A stretch of 64,000 bases of DNA, taken from Tridacna crocea (Eukaryota; Mollusca; Bivalvia; Cardiida; Cardiidae). Location: NCBI GenBank assembly GCA_943736015.1, contig OX031065.1, positions 14,413,427 to 14,477,426 on the forward strand, written 5' to 3'. The notes under the pieces were generated by a model. The model did not search any database. It was not told where the DNA came from and saw only the letters and a program-made list of their open reading frames with translations. Position numbers and translations under genes: made by a program. Of the stretch, positions 47,746-58,727 are shown piece by piece. Each line of letters starts with the position of its first letter. The first letter of the stretch is position 1.

Positions 47746-47892
47746 GCTGATAACCAGCATTTTCTCCTTTTCCCACAATGTTTTCTACTCTTCTAAAGTC
47801 AAGTTTCAATTTTTGAGTCAAGTTTATTGTGTCGTCTGCAAATGCTGTCAATTTGGACCAGTCTAAGATTTTGCCGTTTGGTAAAGAGTTAA
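47746..47892 (-). mobile_element. P MITE, half element ending the retrotransposon
   Basis: Starts at the apex (GATAACCAGCATTTTCTC) directly after the reverse transcriptase frame and ends TTTGGTAAAGAG-TTAA. Another half-like piece with CCATTTTCCAGCGATG follows at 47940-47995. Confidence 0.85.
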
Positions 47893-47995
47893 GTGATTGT
47901 ACTTCTGCTGGTCTTCAAAGAGGTGCTGATCATCGGAACTAGTTTTCTCCATTTTCCAGCGATGTTTTTCAAAGCTATCTCTCTTAAAAGGGCTT

Positions 47996-48221
47996 AAAAT
48001 CAAATCACTTTTTTTTAAAGGTTAAAGTTTCAAAGATACATTATTTTCAGTTAATATGAATGAAAAAGCAATACGAGGAAAGAATAAAAAAAACATCTAA
48101 CTTTAAAGAATTATTTATTCTTTTTGTAAAATTCCAGATTTTACCCTAATTTTAATTTACTATTAGCTGTTCAAGCTAAACTTGTCTTTCTTGAAATACT
48201 TTCCTTTTGTTCAAATATCAG
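47996..48221. other. No gene recognised
   Basis: AT-rich spacer before the array. Confidence 0.4.
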
Positions 48222-48430
48222 TTAACCCCTTACTAAACAATCGGATAGAAACATTTTAAAAACATTGCAGGAAAAGCAGAAAATGTTGGTTACCAGCATT
48301 TTCTCCTTTTCCCACAATGTTTTCTACCCTGGTGGAAACAAATTTCAATTTTTGAGTTACTTTTATTTTGTCGTCTGCAAATGCTTTCAATTTGGACCAG
48401 TCTAACCTTTCATCGTTTGGTAAAGAATTA
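48222..48430 (-). mobile_element. P MITE at the left edge of the array (B-A' form)
   Basis: TTAACCCCTTACTAAACAAT (B-arm, shortened), stem CATTGCAGGAAAAGCAG, apex TTGGTTACCAG, right A-arm ending TCGTTTGGTAAAGAATTA. The array repeat begins within this element's stem. Confidence 0.88.
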
Positions 48431-48507
48431 GCTTATGGCATATGCAAATGCTTTCAATTTGGACCAGTCTAACATTTTATCCTTTGGTAAAGAATTAACT
48501 TATGGCA
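48375..48507. repeat. 66-67 bp tandem duplication of a P A-arm
   Basis: GCAAATGCTTTCAATTTGGA through AAAGAATTA and CTTATGGCAT occurs twice in direct order. The pair is present in every array unit (51790, 54983, 58674 and 61866 onward). Confidence 0.92.
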
Positions 48508-49140
48508 TACCTTTATAATGGTTGCGTGAACCGTAAATGCGTCTTATCGTTATGCAAACAGTGTTGACCAAATAAGACGCAACATTTCCAATTCAATTTT
48601 GTTTTCAGACGACCTCAGGATAAAATTGCGATAAAATACTTTTAAAAAAAGTCTCATATAAATGTCATTAATCACTATAGGTTGTAGCATATATATACTT
48701 TAAACCATTAACTTTTTACCAGCGACAGGGAAATTTTAGGCTAGACCATACATGTATTTCAAGCCAATCGTAAGTAAACTGAATACACAGTCGAGCCGCG
48801 TTTAACGCATCACTCTCCCTAAAGTTGAGGGTATTAGTACGCGCCATAAAGTAGCACTGGAAACAATGGCTTTTATCGATACGTTTGAGGAGAAATGAGG
48901 CCTGTTTTAGCTTCAGATTTCTCTAAACTGCTGATCATAGCTGAATGAATCGTACCAGGTAGCGTTTTATTGAGTAAACGTTAATTTTAGTTTGAAATTC
49001 TAAGTAACGGTTGTCGCGTAGAAAACTAGTCCGGTTCTGTACCAAGAATGCCGAAATAGAAGATAGATGTGTATGTGTAGAATGTCATCTACATGTATAG
49101 CGGGAGATAATGTTGGTATAATGGTTCGCGAAGATATGCC

Positions 49141-49369
49141 TTAACCCATTACCACTCAATCCCTACTTTTGACGCCCATGAGAAAGAAGCCTTTTGAAAA
49201 CACTGTGGGAAAAGGAGAAAATGCTGGTAACCAGCATTTTCTCCCTTTCCCACAGTGTTTTCTACCCTTCCCAGAACAAATTTCAATTTTTCAGTCACCT
49301 TTATTTTGTCGTCTGCAAATGCTTTGAATTTGGATCAGTCCAAAATTTTCTCGTGTGGTAATGAGTTAA
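49141..49369 (-). mobile_element. P MITE, variable insertion of array (filled in unit 1)
   Basis: GATATGCC-TTAACCCATTACC ... GTGTGGTAATGAG-TTAAGACCCC. Units 2 and 4 have GATATGCC-TTAA-GACCCC instead. Stem has the matched ACTG/CAGT change. Confidence 0.97.
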
Positions 49370-49424
49370 GACCCCAGTAGCCTGAGCATTGCTTAAATCT
49401 TTCCAAAGGTGCAATACTTTAAAT

Positions 49425-49602
49425 CAACCCTTTACCACAAAATCACGTATTTTTACGACTCTAAGAAAGAAGTCTTTTGAAAATATTGTGGGAACAGGAG
49501 AATATGCCTCCAATTTTTTTTAAAAAATTCAATTTCTTAGTGACATTTATTTGTCATCTGCAAATGCTTTGAATTTTGACAGGTCGTTTGGTGAAGAATA
49601 AG
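49425..49602 (-). mobile_element. P MITE, degraded, stem deleted
   Basis: CAACCCTTTACCACAAAATC on the left, AATATTGTGGGAACAGGAG, then directly into the A-arm (CATCTGCAAATGCTTTG). Also in units 2-5 at about 52613, 56030, 59496 and 62913. Confidence 0.78.
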
Positions 49603-49634
49603 TCCATGGTTTGTATAGGACTAACGTTACATGT

Positions 49635-49863
49635 TTAACCCATTACCACACAATGCCTACTTTTGATGACTCTGAGAAAGAAGCCTTTAGAAAACAATGT
49701 GGGAAAGGGAGAAAATGCTGGTAACCCGCATTTTCTCATTTTCCCACAATGTTTTCTACCCTTCACAAAGCTAATTTCAAATTTTCCGTCACTCTTATTT
49801 TGTCGTCTGCAAATGCTTTCGATTTGGACCAGTCCAAAATTTTGTTGTTTGGTAAAGAGTTAA
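49635..49863 (-). mobile_element. P MITE, fixed in all array units
   Basis: TTAACCCATTACCACACAAT ... TTTGGTAAAGAG-TTAA. Copies at 52823-53051, 56240-56468, 59706-59934 and 63123-63351. Confidence 0.93.
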
Positions 49864-49948
49864 TTGGAGTGTGTATGAGCATTTATATCACGTCAGAGTT
49901 ACAAGTTTAATTTTTCGATATATCTACATAGAACCGACTCTTATCGCC

Positions 49949-50170
49949 TTTACTCTTCGCAAAAGCAAAGTTCTAGGCTTGTCAAAAAAAAAGCATATGC
50001 AGACGACAAGGTAAATTTGACTAAAAAAATGATGTAAGGTTTTGGAATGGTAGAAAAGGAGCAAAAAGGAGAAAATGCTGGTGACCATCATTTTCTCCTC
50101 TACCCAAAATGTTTTAAAGTCTCTTTTAGGTGGTCATAAGGAGGTAGGTATTATTTGGTAAAAGGGCTAG
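49949..50170 (+). mobile_element. P MITE, degraded
   Basis: CCTTTACTCTTCGCAAAAGC, GCATATGCAGACGACAAGG; apex CTGGTGACCATC; ends TTTGGTAAAAGGGCTAG, followed by a poly-A run that differs in length between units. Confidence 0.75.
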
Positions 50171-50434
50171 AAAAAAAAAAACTTTGCCGATTGTTCTATA
50201 GACGTTTTAAGGTAACTCATTCTGTTTTTCTAAATAAGGAAGCTTTACAGAGAAAGAAATTGTAATTCTTCCATAGGATTCTATTTGACTATGATCGCTA
50301 TTCACTGGCTGGAGATATGTTAAATAATTAAAATGTGACATTCTTTTTACCTTGTATTGGATAACATAGTAGTATTCATAGAGTAATTACTATAAAACAA
50401 AAAAAGCCCTGCCTGTGGTATATATCGGATTTGC

Positions 50435-50643
50435 CAAACTCTTTCTCTGTGGACAATTTTATAGAATAATCCGGATTAAAAGCATTTGCATACTACAGAT
50501 TAAACATTGCTGAAATAACGGGACATGTTTTCAAAGCGGTAGAAAATATTCATGCAAATCAGCATTTTTCTTTCCTCATAATGTTTTAAAAACAGTCGTT
50601 AATTGAGTGGTAACATTACGGAACTATTCGATAAAGCGTTAAA
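50435..50643 (+). mobile_element. P MITE, heavily degraded
   Basis: CCAAACTCTTTCTCTGTGGAC, AAAAGCATTTGCATACTACA, GGTAGAAAATATTCATGC; ends GATAAAGCGTTAA. Confidence 0.6.
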
Positions 50644-50955
50644 AAGCTGTTATTTGGGTGATTTGCTATTGTTCTATGTCATTGAGTGTGACCTTGCATA
50701 CTTGTAAGTTGGAATAAGCTAAACCGACAGGTTAGTGACATTTAAAAACTTGCGCAATTTTCTATGATTTTTCATTTAACCAAATTTGTTTTCGCTCAGA
50801 AAAATGTTGTATTTCGCTTTTTTGTGTTCGTAAATTTTGTTTTGAATGAGCTTGTTTTTCTTTGGTCTACAGTCGAACACTTGATTCTCCTCATCAATAG
50901 GCAGACAACCATTCATTAACCATTGTAAACTGCATTCTTAACCTCAATAATTTTC

Positions 50956-51180
50956 AGCATTGCAAAATAACACAACTTCTGGTTGGCTAGAGCAAAGGTA
51001 GATTTGAAGGGGGTGGGGCGTCTCCATCAGGTTACCCTCCACAGGCGTTCGTGTTATGACGAACTCCGCTACCAATATAATGTTATAAATAAAATAGGTG
51101 GCGAAGTTCGTCATGACACAAACGCCTGTGGTACATTCGCCTTGGTTGTTCTTGGCCAATACTTTCAAGTTTTGCAGTAG
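50956..51180. repeat. Long hairpin in every array unit
   Basis: The 35-nt arm at 51039-51074 (CCACAGGCGTTCGTGTTATG...) pairs with 51098-51131 (...CATGACACAAACGCCTGTGG) across a 23-nt AT-rich loop. Flanks GCATTGCAAAA and TTTTGCAGT hint at a MITE, but target duplication is unclear. Copies start at about 54148, 57839 and 61031. It explains the mirrored 65- and 81-codon frames on the two strands. Confidence 0.88.
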
Positions 51181-51242
51181 GGACAGCAATGATTTTAGGC
51201 CCCTAACATTTCCCCAACGTGATTAACTGAGTCAAGACTGCT

Positions 51243-51472
51243 TAACCTATTACCACTCAATCCCTACTTTTTACGCCCCTGAGAAAAAAAGCCTTTTGAA
51301 AACACAGTGGGAAAAAGGAGAAAATGCTGGTAACCAGCATTTTCTCCTTTTCCCACAGTGTTTTCTACCCTTACCAGAACAAATTTCTATTTTTGAGTCA
51401 CCTTTATTTTGTCGTCTGCAAATGCTTTCCATTTGGACCAGACTAAAATTTTCTCGTGTGGCAAAGAGTTGA
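51243..51472 (-). mobile_element. P MITE, fixed in array units
   Basis: TTAACCTATTACCACTCAAT ... CTCGTGTGGCAAAGAG-TTGA. Copies at 54435-54664, 58126-58355 and 61318-61547. ACGCCCC (units 1, 3) versus ACACCCC (units 2, 4) inside its B-arm marks the dimer. Confidence 0.92.
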
Positions 51473-51565
51473 AATGAATGTACATGTATGAGCGCTCCCG
51501 AAAGGGACTTGAATGCCTTGATACAGCAAATCATAGCATAATCATGGATCCACAAAATTAATTGT

Positions 51566-51844
51566 AACTCATTACCAAACGACAAACTTTTAGGCTTGTC
51601 CAAATTGAAAGCATTTGCAGACGACAAAATAAATGTGACCGAAAATTTGAAATCTCTTTTATGAAGGGTAGAAAAAATTGTGGGAAAAGGAGAAAATGCT
51701 GCTTACCAGCATTTTCTCCTTTTCCCACAATGTTTTCTACCCTGGTGGAAACAAATTTCAATTTTTGAGTTACTTTTATTTTGTCGTCTGCAAATGCTTT
51801 CAATTTGGACCAGTCTAACCTTTCATCCTTTGGTAAAGAATTAA
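51566..51844. mobile_element. Chimeric A-A' P MITE at junction of units 1/2
   Basis: Left arm is A (CTCATTACCAAACGACAAAC), right arm is also A, inverted (TCGTCTGCAAATGCTTTC..TTTGGTAAAGAA-TTAA). From the apex rightward it is near-identical to the element at 48222-48430. Apex CTGCTTACCAG is imperfect, as expected for two fused halves. Confidence 0.95.
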
Positions 51845-54800
51845 CTTATGGCATATGCAAATGCTTTCAATTTGGACCAGTCTAACATTTTATCCTTTGG
51901 TAAAGAATTAACTTATGGCATACCTTTATAATGGTTGCGTGAACCGTAAATGCGTCTTATCGTTATGCAAACAGTGTTGACCAAATAAGACGCAACATTT
52001 CCAATTCAATTTTGTTTTCAGACGACCTCAGGATAAAATTGCGATAAAATACTTTTAAAAAAAGTCTCATATAAATGTCATTAATCACTATAGGTTGTAG
52101 CATATATATACTTTAAACCATTAACTTTTTACCAGCGACAGGGAAATTTTAGGCTAGACCATACATGTATTTCAAGCCAATCGTAAGTAAACTGAATACA
52201 CAGTCGAGCCGCGTTTAACGCATCACTCTCCCTAAAGTTGAGGGTATTAGTACGCGCCATAAAGTAGCACTGGAAACAATGGCTTTTATCGATACGTTTG
52301 AGGAGAAATGAGGCCTGTTTTAGCTTCAGATTTCTCTAAACTGCTGATCATAGCTGAATGAATCGTACCAGGTAGCGTTTTATTGAGTAAACGTTAATTT
52401 TAGTTTGAAATTCTAAGTAACGGTTGTCGCGTAGAAAACTAGTCCGGTTCTGTACCAAGAATGCCGAAATAGAAGATAGATGTGTATGTGTAGAATGTCA
52501 TCTACATGTATAGCGGGAGATAATGTTGGTATAATGGTTCGCGAAGATATGCCTTAAGACCCCAGTAGCCTGAGCATTGCTTAAATCTTTCCAAAGGTGC
52601 AATACTTTAAATCAACCCTTTACCACAAAATCACGTATTTTTACGACTCTAAGAAAGAAGTCTTTTGAAAATATTGTGGGAACAGGAGAATATGCCTCCA
52701 ATTTTTTTTAAAAAATTCAATTTCTTAGTGACATTTATTTGTCATCTGCAAATGCTTTGAATTTTGACAGGTCGTTTGGTGAAGAATAAGTCCATGGTTT
52801 GTATAGGACTAACGTTACATGTTTAACCCATTACCACACAATGCCTACTTTTGATGACTCTGAGAAAGAAGCCTTTAGAAAACAATGTGGGAAAGGGAGA
52901 AAATGCTGGTAACCCGCATTTTCTCATTTTCCCACAATGTTTTCTACCCTTCACAAAGCTAATTTCAAATTTTCCGTCACTCTTATTTTGTCGTCTGCAA
53001 ATGCTTTCGATTTGGACCAGTCCAAAATTTTGTTGTTTGGTAAAGAGTTAATTGGAGTGTGTATGAGCATTTATATCACGTCAGAGTTACAAGTTTAATT
53101 TTTCGATATATCTACATAGAACCGACTCTTATCGCCTTTACTCTTCGCAAAAGCAAAGTTCTAGGCTTGTCAAAAAAAAAGCATATGCAGACGACAAGGT
53201 AAATTTGACTAAAAAAATGATGTAAGGTTTTGGAATGGTAGAAAAGGAGCAAAAAGGAGAAAATGCTGGTGACCATCATTTTCTCCTCTACCCAAAATGT
53301 TTTAAAGTCTCTTTTAGGTGGTCATAAGGAGGTAGGTATTATTTGGTAAAAGGGCTAGAAAAAAAAAAAAAAACTTTGCCGATTGTTCTATAGACGTTTT
53401 AAGGTAACTCATTCTGTTTTTCTAAATAAGGAAGCTTTACAGAGAAAGAAATTGTAATTCTTCCATAGGATTCTATTTGACTATGATCGCTATTCACTGG
53501 CTGGAGATATGTTAAATAATTAAAATGTGACATTCTTTTTACCTTGTATTGGATAACATAGTAGTATTCATAGAGTAATTACTATAAAACAAAAAAAGCC
53601 CTGCCTGTGGTATATATCGGATTTGCCAAACTCTTTCTCTGTGGACAATTTTATAGAATAATCCGGATTAAAAGCATTTGCATACTACAGATTAAACATT
53701 GCTGAAATAACGGGACATGTTTTCAAAGCGGTAGAAAATATTCATGCAAATCAGCATTTTTCTTTCCTCATAATGTTTTAAAAACAGTCGTTAATTGAGT
53801 GGTAACATTACGGAACTATTCGATAAAGCGTTAAAAAGCTGTTATTTGGGTGATTTGCTATTGTTCTATGTCATTGAGTGTGACCTTGCATACTTGTAAG
53901 TTGGAATAAGCTAAACCGACAGGTTAGTGACATTTAAAAACTTGCGCAATTTTCTATGATTTTTCATTTAACCAAATTTGTTTTCGCTCAGAAAAATGTT
54001 GTATTTCGCTTTTTTGTGTTCGTAAATTTTGTTTTGAATGAGCTTGTTTTTCTTTGGTCTACAGTCGAACACTTGATTCTCCTCATCAATAGGCAGACAA
54101 CCATTCATTAACCATTGTAAACTGCATTCTTAACCTCAATAATTTTCAGCATTGCAAAATAACACAACTTCTGGTTGGCTAGAGCAAAGGTAGATTTGAA
54201 GGGGGTGGGGCGTCTCCATCAGGTTACCCTCCACAGGCGTTCGTGTTATGACGAACTCCGCTACCAATATAATGTTATAAATAAAATAGGTGGCGAAGTT
54301 CGTCATGACACAAACGCCTGTGGTACATTCGCCTTGGTTGTTCTTGGCCAATACTTTCAAGTTTTGCAGTAGGGACAGCAATGATTGTAGGCCCCTAACA
54401 TTTCCCCAACGTGATTAACTGAGTCAAGACTGCTTAACCTATTACCACTCAATCCCTACTTTTTACACCCCTGAGAAAAAAAGCCTTTTGAAAACACAGT
54501 GGGAAAAAGGAGAAAATGCTGGTAACCAGCATTTTCTCCTTTTCCCACAGTGTTTTCTACCCTTACCAGAACAAATTTCTATTTTTGAGTCACCTTTATT
54601 TTGTCGTCTGCAAATGCTTTCCATTTGGACCAGACTAAAATTTTCTCGTGTGGCAAAGAGTTGAAATGAATGTACATGTATGAGCGCTCCCGAAAGGGAC
54701 TTGAATGCCTTGATACAGCAAATCATAGCATAATCATGGATCCACAAAATTAATTGTAACTCATTACCAAACGACAAACTTTTAGGCTTGTCCAAATTGA

Positions 54801-54897
54801 AAGCATTTGCAGACGACAAAATAAATGTGACCGAAAATTTGAAATCTCTTTTATGAAGGGTAGAAAAAATTGTGGGAAAAGGAGAAAATGCTGCTTA
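51706..54897. repeat. Array unit 2 (type B, 3192 bp)
   Basis: Lacks the variable P insertion: single TTAA at 52554-52557. Carries ACACCCC (near 54469) and GATTGTAGG (near 54385), the type B marks. Confidence 0.97.
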
Positions 54898-55036
54898 CCA
54901 GCATTTTCTCCTTTTCCCACAATGTTTTCTACCCTGGTGGAAACAAATTTCAATTTTTGAGTTACTTTTATTTTGTCGTCTGCAAATGCTTTCAATTTGG
55001 ACCAGTCTAACCTTTCATCCTTTGGTAAAGAATTAA
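54758..55036. mobile_element. Chimeric A-A' P MITE at junction of units 2/3
   Basis: Same structure as 51566-51844, including the CTGCTTACCAG apex. Confidence 0.95.
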
Positions 55037-55745
55037 CTTATGGCATATGCAAATGCTTTCAATTTGGACCAGTCTAACATTTTATCCTTTGGTAAAGAAT
55101 TAACTTATGGCATACCTTTATAATGGTTGCGTGAACCGTAAATGCGTCTTATCGTTATGCAAACAGTGTTGACCAAATAAGACGCAACATTTCCAATTCA
55201 ATTTTGTTTTCAGACGACCTCAGGATAAAATTGCGATAAAATACTTTTAAAAAAAGTCTCATATAAATGTCATTAATCACTATAGGTTGTAGCATATATA
55301 TACTTTAAACCATTAACTTTTTACCAGCGACAGGGAAATTTTAGGCTAGACCATACATGTATTTCAAGCCAATCGTAAGTAAACTGAATACACAGTCGAG
55401 CCGCGTTTAACGCATCACTCTCCCTAAAGTTGAGGGTATTAGTACGCGCCATAAAGTAGCACTGGAAACAATGGCTTTTATCGATACGTTTGAGGAGAAA
55501 TGAGGCCTGTTTTAGCTTCAGATTTCTCTAAACTGCTGATCATAGCTGAATGAATCGTACCAGGTAGCGTTTTATTGAGTAAACGTTAATTTTAGTTTGA
55601 AATTCTAAGTAACGGTTGTCGCGTAGAAAACTAGTCCGGTTCTGTACCAAGAATGCCGAAATAGAAGATAGATGTGTATGTGTAGAATGTCATCTACATG
55701 TATAGCGGGAGATAATGTTGGTATAATGGTTCGCGAAGATATGCC

Positions 55746-55974
55746 TTAACCCATTACCACTCAATCCCTACTTTTGACGCCCCTGAGAAAGAAGCCTTTT
55801 GAAAACACTGTGGGAAAAGGAGAAAATGCTGGTAACCAGCATTTTCTCCCTTTCCCACAGTGTTTTCTACCCTTCCCAGAACAAATTTCAATTTTTCAGT
55901 CACCTTTATTTTGTCGTCTGCAAATGCTTTGAATTTGGATCAGTCCAAAATTTTCTCGTGTGGTAATGAGTTAA
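55746..55974 (-). mobile_element. P MITE, variable insertion (filled in unit 3)
   Basis: Identical placement to 49141; GCCCCTGAG here versus GCCCATGAG in unit 1. Confidence 0.97.
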
Positions 55975-57478
55975 GACCCCAGTAGCCTGAGCATTGCTTA
56001 AATCTTTCCAAAGGTGCAATACTTTAAATCAACCCTTTACCACAAAATCACGTATTTTTACGACTCTAAGAAAGAAGTCTTTTGAAAATATTGTGGGAAC
56101 AGGAGAATATGCCTCCAATTTTTTTTAAAAAATTCAATTTCTTAGTGACATTTATTTGTCATCTGCAAATGCTTTGAATTTTGACAGGTCGTTTGGTGAA
56201 GAATAAGTCCATGGTTTGTATAGGACTAACGTTACATGTTTAACCCATTACCACACAATGCCTACTTTTGATGACTCTGAGAAAGAAGCCTTTAGAAAAC
56301 AATGTGGGAAAGGGAGAAAATGCTGGTAACCCGCATTTTCTCATTTTCCCACAATGTTTTCTACCCTTCACAAAGCTAATTTCAAATTTTCCGTCACTCT
56401 TATTTTGTCGTCTGCAAATGCTTTCGATTTGGACCAGTCCAAAATTTTGTTGTTTGGTAAAGAGTTAATTGGAGTGTGTATGAGCATTTATATCACGTCA
56501 GAGTTACAAGTTTAATTTTTCGATATATCTACATAGAACCGACTCTTATCGCCTTTACTCTTCGCAAAAGCAAAGTTCTAGGCTTGTCAAAAAAAAAGCA
56601 TATGCAGACGACAAGGTAAATTTGACTAAAAAAATGATGTAAGGTTTTGGAATGGTAGAAAAGGAGCAAAAAGGAGAAAATGCTGGTGACCATCATTTTC
56701 TCCTCTACCCAAAATGTTTTAAAGTCTCTTTTAGGTGGTCATAAGGAGGTAGGTATTATTTGGTAAAAGGGCTAGAAAAAAAAAAAAAACTTTGCCGATT
56801 GTTCTATAGACGTTTTAAGGTAACTCATTCTGTTTTTCTAAATAAGGAAGCTTTACAGAGAAAGAAATTGTAATTCTTCCATAGGATTCTATTTGACTAT
56901 GATCGCTATTCACTGGCTGGAGATATGTTAAATAATTAAAATGTGACATTCTTTTTACCTTGTATTGGATAACATAGTAGTATTCATAGAGTAATTACTA
57001 TAAAACAAAAAAAGCCCTGCCTGTGGTATATATCGGATTTGCCAAACTCTTTCTCTGTGGACAATTTTATAGAATAATCCGGATTAAAAGCATTTGCATA
57101 CTACAGATTAAACATTGCTGAAATAACGGGACATGTTTTCAAAGCGGTAGAAAATATTCATGCAAATCAGCATTTTTCTTTCCTCATAATGTTTTAAAAA
57201 CAGTCGTTAATTGAGTGGTAACATTACGGAACTATTCGATAAAGCGTTAAAAAGCTGTTATTTGGGTGATTTGCTATTGTTCTATGTCATTGAGTGTGAC
57301 CTTGCATACTTGTAAGTTGGAATAAGCTAAACCGACAGGTTAGTGACATTTAAAAACTTGCGCAATTTTCTATGATTTTTCATTTAACCAAATTTGTTTT
57401 CGCTCAGAAAAATGTTGTATTTCGCTTTTTTGTGTTCGTAAATTTTGTTTTGAATGAGTTTGTTTTTCTTTGGTCTAC

Positions 57479-57753
57479 TCGCTCCCTCCACTGAACATTG
57501 TTTTGTTGTAGCATGTGGCATCATATTACTTGAAATCGTATAAGGACTCGATCATAACGCCATGTGAATCGTTTCATGAGGAAATATCTATCTACCTGCC
57601 TACACTACCCGCCGCCCGCCCAAACGTATGTATGTGCGTACGTACGTACACATGTATGTATGTATGATGTGGTAGCAAGAGAGCATCCCTCTCCCTCCTC
57701 CTACTAAAAGGACGAGTATATCTTGTCAAACAACAAAACATGCGCCTCAACAA
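57479..57753. other. 275-bp insertion private to unit 3
   Basis: Sits between GGTCTAC and AGTCGAACAC, contiguous in the other units. Contains a pyrimidine-rich start (TCGCTCCCTCC), a GTAC/GTAT microsatellite at 57625-57666 and a GCCGCCCGCCC patch. No terminal repeats or target duplication that I can see. Confidence 0.9.
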
Positions 57754-58448
57754 AGTCGAACACTTGATTCTCCTCATCAATAGGCAGACAACCATTCATT
57801 AACCATTGTAAACTGCATTCTTAGCCTCAATAATTTTCAGCATTGCAAAATAACACAACTTCTGGTTGGCTAGAGCAAAGGTAGATTTGAAGGGGGTGGG
57901 GCGTCTCCATCAGGTTACCCTCCACAGGCGTTCGTGTTATGACGAACTCCGCTACCAATATAATGTTATAAATAAAATAGGTGGCGAAGTTCGTCATGAC
58001 ACAAACGCCTGTGGTACATTCGCCTTGGTTGTTCTTGGCCAATACTTTCAAGTTTTGCAGTAGGGACAGCAATGATTTTAGGCCCCTAACATTTCCCCAA
58101 CGTGATTAACTGAGTCAAGACTGCTTAACCTATTACCACTCAATTCCTACTTTTTACGCCCCTGAGAAAAAAAGCCTTTTGAAAACACAGTGGGAAAAAG
58201 GAGAAAATGCTGGTAACCAGCATTTTCTCCTTTTCCCACAGTGTTTTCTACCCTTACCAGAACAAATTTCTATTTTTGAGTCACCTTTATTTTGTCGTCT
58301 GCAAATGCTTTCCATTTGGACCAGACTAAAATTTTCTCGTGTGGCAAAGAGTTGAAATGAATGTACATGTATGAGCGCTCCCGAAAGGGACTTGAATGCC
58401 TTGATACAGCAAATCATAGCATAATCATGGATCCACAAAATTAATTGT

Positions 58449-58727
58449 AACTCATTACCAAACGACAAACTTTTAGGCTTGTCCAAATTGAAAGCATTTG
58501 CAGACGACAAAATAAATGTGACCGAAAATTTGAAATCTCTTTTATGAAGGGTAGAAAAAATTGTGGGAAAAGGAGAAAATGCTGCTTACCAGCATTTTCT
58601 CCTTTTCCCACAATGTTTTCTACCCTGGTGGAAACAAATTTCAATTTTTGAGTTACTTTTATTTTGTCGTCTGCAAATGCTTTCAATTTGGACCAGTCTA
58701 ACCTTTCATCGTTTGGTAAAGAATTAA
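58449..58727. mobile_element. Chimeric A-A' P MITE at junction of units 3/4
   Basis: As 51566-51844, but TCATCGTTTGG rather than TCATCCTTTGG near the right end. Confidence 0.95.

Larger units (their letters stand above)
48293..51705. repeat. Array unit 1 (type A, 3413 bp)
   Basis: First monomer of the tandem array, measured from the CCAGCATTTTCTCC at the P apex. It carries the 225-bp variable P insertion (49141-49369), giving 3413 rather than 3192 bp. Contents in order: A-arm duplication, unique AT-rich DNA with a short TGCGTCTTA/TAAGACGCA inverted pair near 48540-48580, four further P copies, a long hairpin, a fifth P copy, then the chimeric junction P. Confidence 0.97.
54898..58588. repeat. 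Array unit 3 (type A, 3691 bp)
   Basis: Has the variable P insertion (55746-55974), ACGCCCC and GATTTTAGG, like unit 1, plus a private 275-bp insertion (57479-57753). Confidence 0.97.

Noticed and set aside
50871-50890. TACAGTCGAACAC as an element V terminus in the array
   Set aside because: Only about 10 bases match and no partner end was found.
50944-51189. 81- and 65-codon frames repeated in four array units
   Set aside because: Opposite-strand shadows of the long hairpin; their conservation reflects recent tandem duplication.
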